This document shows, one piece after another, positions 61,691-64,000 of a DNA stretch of 64,000 nucleotides. The stretch is taken from contig CM075937.1 in NCBI GenBank assembly GCA_038030265.1, positions 3,596,001 through 3,660,000 on the forward strand, read 5' to 3'. The DNA comes from Corythucha ciliata (lineage: Eukaryota; Arthropoda; Insecta; Hemiptera; Tingidae). Numbering within the stretch: position 1 is the first letter of the stretch; each line of letters starts with the position of its first letter. A program made the translations under genes and the position numbers. The notes below the pieces were generated by a model. The model saw only the letters and a list, made by a program, of their open reading frames with translations. It made no database searches and was not told the origin of the DNA.

Positions 61691-64000
61691 CAATATGTCT
61701 ATACCTGACCAGTCGAAGCAGATCAGGGAGGGCCCTGCTCGCCGAAGCATGACTACATCTGAATTGCTTTAAAAGGCTTTTTAATTAATTTTGGCAACAA
61801 TACGAGCCGGCGCGGGTGGATTAATGAAAATGGCTCTTCAGTTATATGCATCGCTAGGTCTCTCCTTTCTTCCCGCTGGAGATACCTTTCATATCGACCA
61901 AGAGACCGTGATAAAAAAAATGGGAATATCTCCAGGGTGACACGTCACAGGAGCGCTTCCAAAATAACGTCATTCTACCCCCCCCCCCCCCCCGACAAAC
62001 AGTTGCGTCGCTCTCGACCGAGAGATAAAACAGCAATAGACAAACTTAGACAATCTATTTCCACTAGAAAAACCACCCGTCCCCTCGCTCCTTCGTCACC
62101 ACTCTTGTCACGGTTTCCAATAGATGATGAGATGATGAGAGAATTGTTTTCGGGCCCGACCCGAATATTTGAACAAAGGCGCGTCGCATTTGACGGGGAC
62201 TCTCACTCTCTCTCTCTCTCTCTGTTTTCCCCTCACTCCCATTTTGAACTGAATGGAAAGTCCTATTTTCTATTATTTTTCGAGGAAAAACCTGATGTTT
62301 GACAGTGCTTCAAGTTGTTGGAGAAGAGCCAAACTGGAGGGTCTCAATAAGTCAAAATGTGCAGGGTCTTTCCGGATTGGAAGAAAATTAAATAATAGAA
62401 AATATTTTTATTATCGATTTCATTGTCAGTGCCTTCGAACGACCGAGTTTTTGACATTTCTGGTGCGTTGTGAAGTGCAGACGTTTATTATTCAAATTAA
62501 AACGTTCGCCTGTTCGACCCTATTAAAAACACAGCGTTTTCAAAGCTATGGGGCAACGTAGCTGAAGTGCCCTATCCCCCCCCCCACCAAGAACAAAATA
62601 AAGTGCGCCGTATTTGGGAGAGTTCCCAGGTTAAGCGGATTTCCTTTAAAATAAAAATAATTTTACATCGTTAGCTCTGTAATGGGTGGGGGCAAAATAG
62701 TTTGCAAACTAAATTTAGTGAGCTTGTCCGTTGTCTTATTAATTTTGAAATCTCTCTAACGTATAATCTTATTAAGTTCAAGAGATTCATCGAATTAATG
62801 CAAAATAATGCCTCTCCTTCAAGCAATCAGCCAAGGCCCCTCCCATTTCACGTCACGTTTTAAACCGGGGGGAAACAAACTAACGACTTGGCAACCCCTT
62901 CTATTCCCTTTAGGTAAAGCCGTGTATCTTTTTTGGAACGAAGACTTTCTCCCGGCTCCCTATTTAGCGCTACTGCGCCAAATATTGCACAACAATGCTC
63001 ACCTTGTTACGCTTTAACCAGAGGTTGATAGTGGGGGGGGGGGCATATCACATGAAAGCACGAACCAAAATGAACACCTTTATCCAATGGGATGCTTAAT
63101 ACTGATAAAGAAACTTTTCTCCCTCAGTTTCCCCCCTGCCCCCCCTCCCACTGTATTCTCCCTAATTGTGCCCATTCAGTTACCTTCAGGCTTCCCCAAC
63201 TCTTGTATATTGCAAGGGAGCACATCCCGTTTTTGTGCCTCTTGAGAACAAGGCACCGCATAACTAAATTTTGTATGAAGAACGGAAGATTCAAGCATTT
63301 GTATCATGGTTGTAATTGAGATTAACCGTCTTCGTGGAGTCGACGAATAATTAATTAAAGGACGTAAATAGGTTTCACATCACCTGTAGGCTGTTTCTTA
63401 TAGCGACACGCATTTAAAATGCGCAGAAATGAGCGATTAATATTCTCGCCTCCTACAAGAATCAACATGTGGTTGTTTTCCTTCGACAATATTATTATTT
63501 TCTCCCTCCTCCCTTCAGTTTAATTTAGTTACCCAAAAGGAGAAAAAAGTGTTTTCCAACTGTCATAAATAATTTTTAGCCGCTGTTTTTCTTTCCAACT
63601 ATCGACTCTCCGAGTTGATGTAAATCTCCTCCGAGATGACACAACGAAAGGACTTTATTTTCTTCTTTATTGTTCACCGTTGGAGGCATGGCGCGCGGGT
63701 AGTTCAATTCAGATGGAGAGCTCTTTCCTTCGTCAGTCTTACACAATACTCGTAAACTTTTTTCCCCAAATTCCATCACCTTATTTTAATAATTTTAACG
63801 TCGGAGTAGAATTATTGCGTTTGGAGACATGTTTCTTTGTTCGTGCTCGATTAGTTGGGTTAATAGTCTTATCAGCAAGGAAAATTGGGGAGAGAGGGAA
63901 TAAAAGCACTTAGCTAAGAGTGTGCCGTAAGTTAATGACACTGATGAGTATGAACTCATGTCGGGGGGGTCGTAAGCCACACTTTGGGGGGGCGCGGAGA
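61691..64000. other. Right end of the window, no recognised gene
   Basis: A 15-base C run at about 61978-61993, a (CT)n run near 62203-62223 and further C or G runs near 62577 and 63031 are the only structures seen. Short frames have no domain. Confidence 0.4.

Overview
The window looks like nuclear DNA of an invertebrate, most likely an ecdysozoan and probably an arthropod. The genes have short GT-AG introns, and there is no operon structure. Non-LTR retrotransposons of jockey, RNase-H-bearing and CR1-like types are present, with a Tc1/mariner-type element of a kind common in arthropods. Species cannot be told from the sequence. Most of the 64 kb is repeat; only three protein-coding genes are convincing.

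Genes. (1) 3452-8972, plus strand: a serpin of about 1,475 residues in 16 coding pieces. It has a signal peptide, a long Thr/Pro-rich mucin-like region and a C-terminal serpin fold whose hinge does not fit an inhibitor and whose reactive-centre region is greatly lengthened. All junction phases agree and the coding total (4,428 nt) divides by three. (2) 9570-47626, minus strand: a four-transmembrane protein of about 313 residues with two PPxY motifs, assembled here from five exons whose phases agree. Its third intron is about 28 kb and holds most of the transposons of the window. It converges on the serpin gene with 597 bp between the stop codons. (3) 52042-52614, plus strand: an intronless, rather diverged CFAP20 (BUG22) homologue.

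Repeats by region. 1-3450: a degenerate ~30-bp minisatellite and a hAT-like terminus. 10.2-38 kb (intron 3): minisatellites of four kinds; small hairpin elements; a 420-bp hAT-like MITE with a perfect 8-bp target duplication (18270-18689); a foldback element with 150-bp tandem repeats in one arm and an open reading frame in its loop (19163-20207); a 5'-truncated jockey element (26114-27475); a mariner-like element with ~540-bp inverted termini and a broken DD41D-type transposase (29357-31818), nested with two foldbacks; and an RNase H remnant (36015-36965). 38.3-46.6 kb (intron 2): MITEs and a 2.5-kb hAT-like element (40982-43523) that holds a MADF-domain fragment. 47.7-52 kb: a 1.47-kb hAT-like element filled with the ~30-bp minisatellite. 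52.7-64 kb: three 5'-truncated CR1-like reverse-transcriptase remnants, two of them split by later insertions.

The three genes show no functional link. The window is best read as three host genes in a landscape of nested non-autonomous DNA transposons. Several dispersed minisatellite tracts appear to be internal sequence of hAT-like elements, which would explain how they spread.
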